A DNA stretch of 64,000 nt from Streptomyces caniscabiei (lineage in GTDB: Bacteria; Actinomycetota; Actinomycetes; Streptomycetales; Streptomycetaceae): NCBI RefSeq assembly GCF_014930365.1, contig NZ_JABXWI010000005.1, positions 186,001 to 250,000 of the forward strand. Reading direction: 5' to 3'. Below the pieces are notes generated by a model. The model was not told the DNA's origin. It made no database searches and worked only from the letters and a program-made list of their open reading frames with translations. The translations under genes were made by a program, and so were the position numbers. Shown here piece after piece: positions 60,973 through 64,000 of the stretch. How positions within the stretch are numbered: position 1 is the first letter of the stretch; every line of letters starts with the position of its first letter.

Positions 60973-64000
<3,028 letters not shown>

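Overview
The window is a high-GC actinomycete chromosome segment, almost certainly from Streptomyces. The evidence is the codon bias (nearly all third positions G or C), frequent GTG/TTG starts, 4-nt ATGA/GTGA gene overlaps, leaderless start sites, and a gene order that, from memory, follows the S. coelicolor region running from the suf operon through ctaA/ctaB, tkt-tal-zwf-opcA-pgl, pgi, secG-tpiA-pgk-gap and whiA-yvcK-rapZ-uvrC to uvrA. No rRNA, tRNA, insertion sequence or CRISPR array was recognised.

Layout. 0.2-1.1 kb: a membrane-anchored AbfB-domain protein, ending at a 19-bp terminator hairpin. 1.2-7.8 kb: a minus-strand iron-sulfur assembly operon (sufR-sufB-sufD-Rieske ferredoxin-sufC-sufS-sufU-sufT), with a CAAC-N6-GTTG operator on the sufR start codon. 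7.9-15.1 kb: an AAC(3)-like acetyltransferase, a two-gene ABC exporter, ctaA, a nucleotidyltransferase, an amidohydrolase, a small hypothetical protein and ctaB. 15.4-22.3 kb: tkt-tal-zwf-opcA-pgl, the pentose phosphate operon. 36.7-42.7 kb: pgi, an RbpA-type protein, secG, tpiA, pgk and gap. 42.9-51.3 kb: a secreted M14 carboxypeptidase, then uvrC-rapZ-yvcK-whiA. 51.3-58.5 kb: a two-component locus with a LuxR-type regulator, a large sensor kinase, two near-duplicate solute-binding lipoproteins and a divergent receiver-only regulator. 58.7-64 kb: an HTH protein, a PfkB kinase and uvrA, which runs off the right edge.

The most interesting part is 22.5-36.6 kb, which sits between pgl and pgi. 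It is a compact biosynthetic gene cluster inserted among central-carbon genes. Two genes (24317-26340) match the GriI/GriH pair that makes 3-amino-4-hydroxybenzoate (3,4-AHBA) from aspartate semialdehyde and dihydroxyacetone phosphate. They are followed in one directional block by an adenylate-forming enzyme, two acyl carrier proteins, a ketosynthase with an intact Cys-His-His site, a short ketosynthase-like partner without a Cys, a second acyl-activating enzyme, a DUF6125/V4R-like protein, an atypical epimerase-family protein, a 14-TM exporter and a FabG-type reductase. I infer that 3,4-AHBA is activated, loaded on a carrier protein and extended by a type II-like polyketide system. The product cannot be read from the sequence. 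Two genes of the block carry the rare TTA leucine codon, which suggests bldA-dependent, developmentally timed expression.

A second locus worth attention is the sensor system at 51.3-58.5 kb. Its tandem binding proteins have no permease or ATPase nearby, share a 64-bp identical DNA tract, and lie with a kinase and two regulators whose upstream regions share a 16-bp palindromic box.
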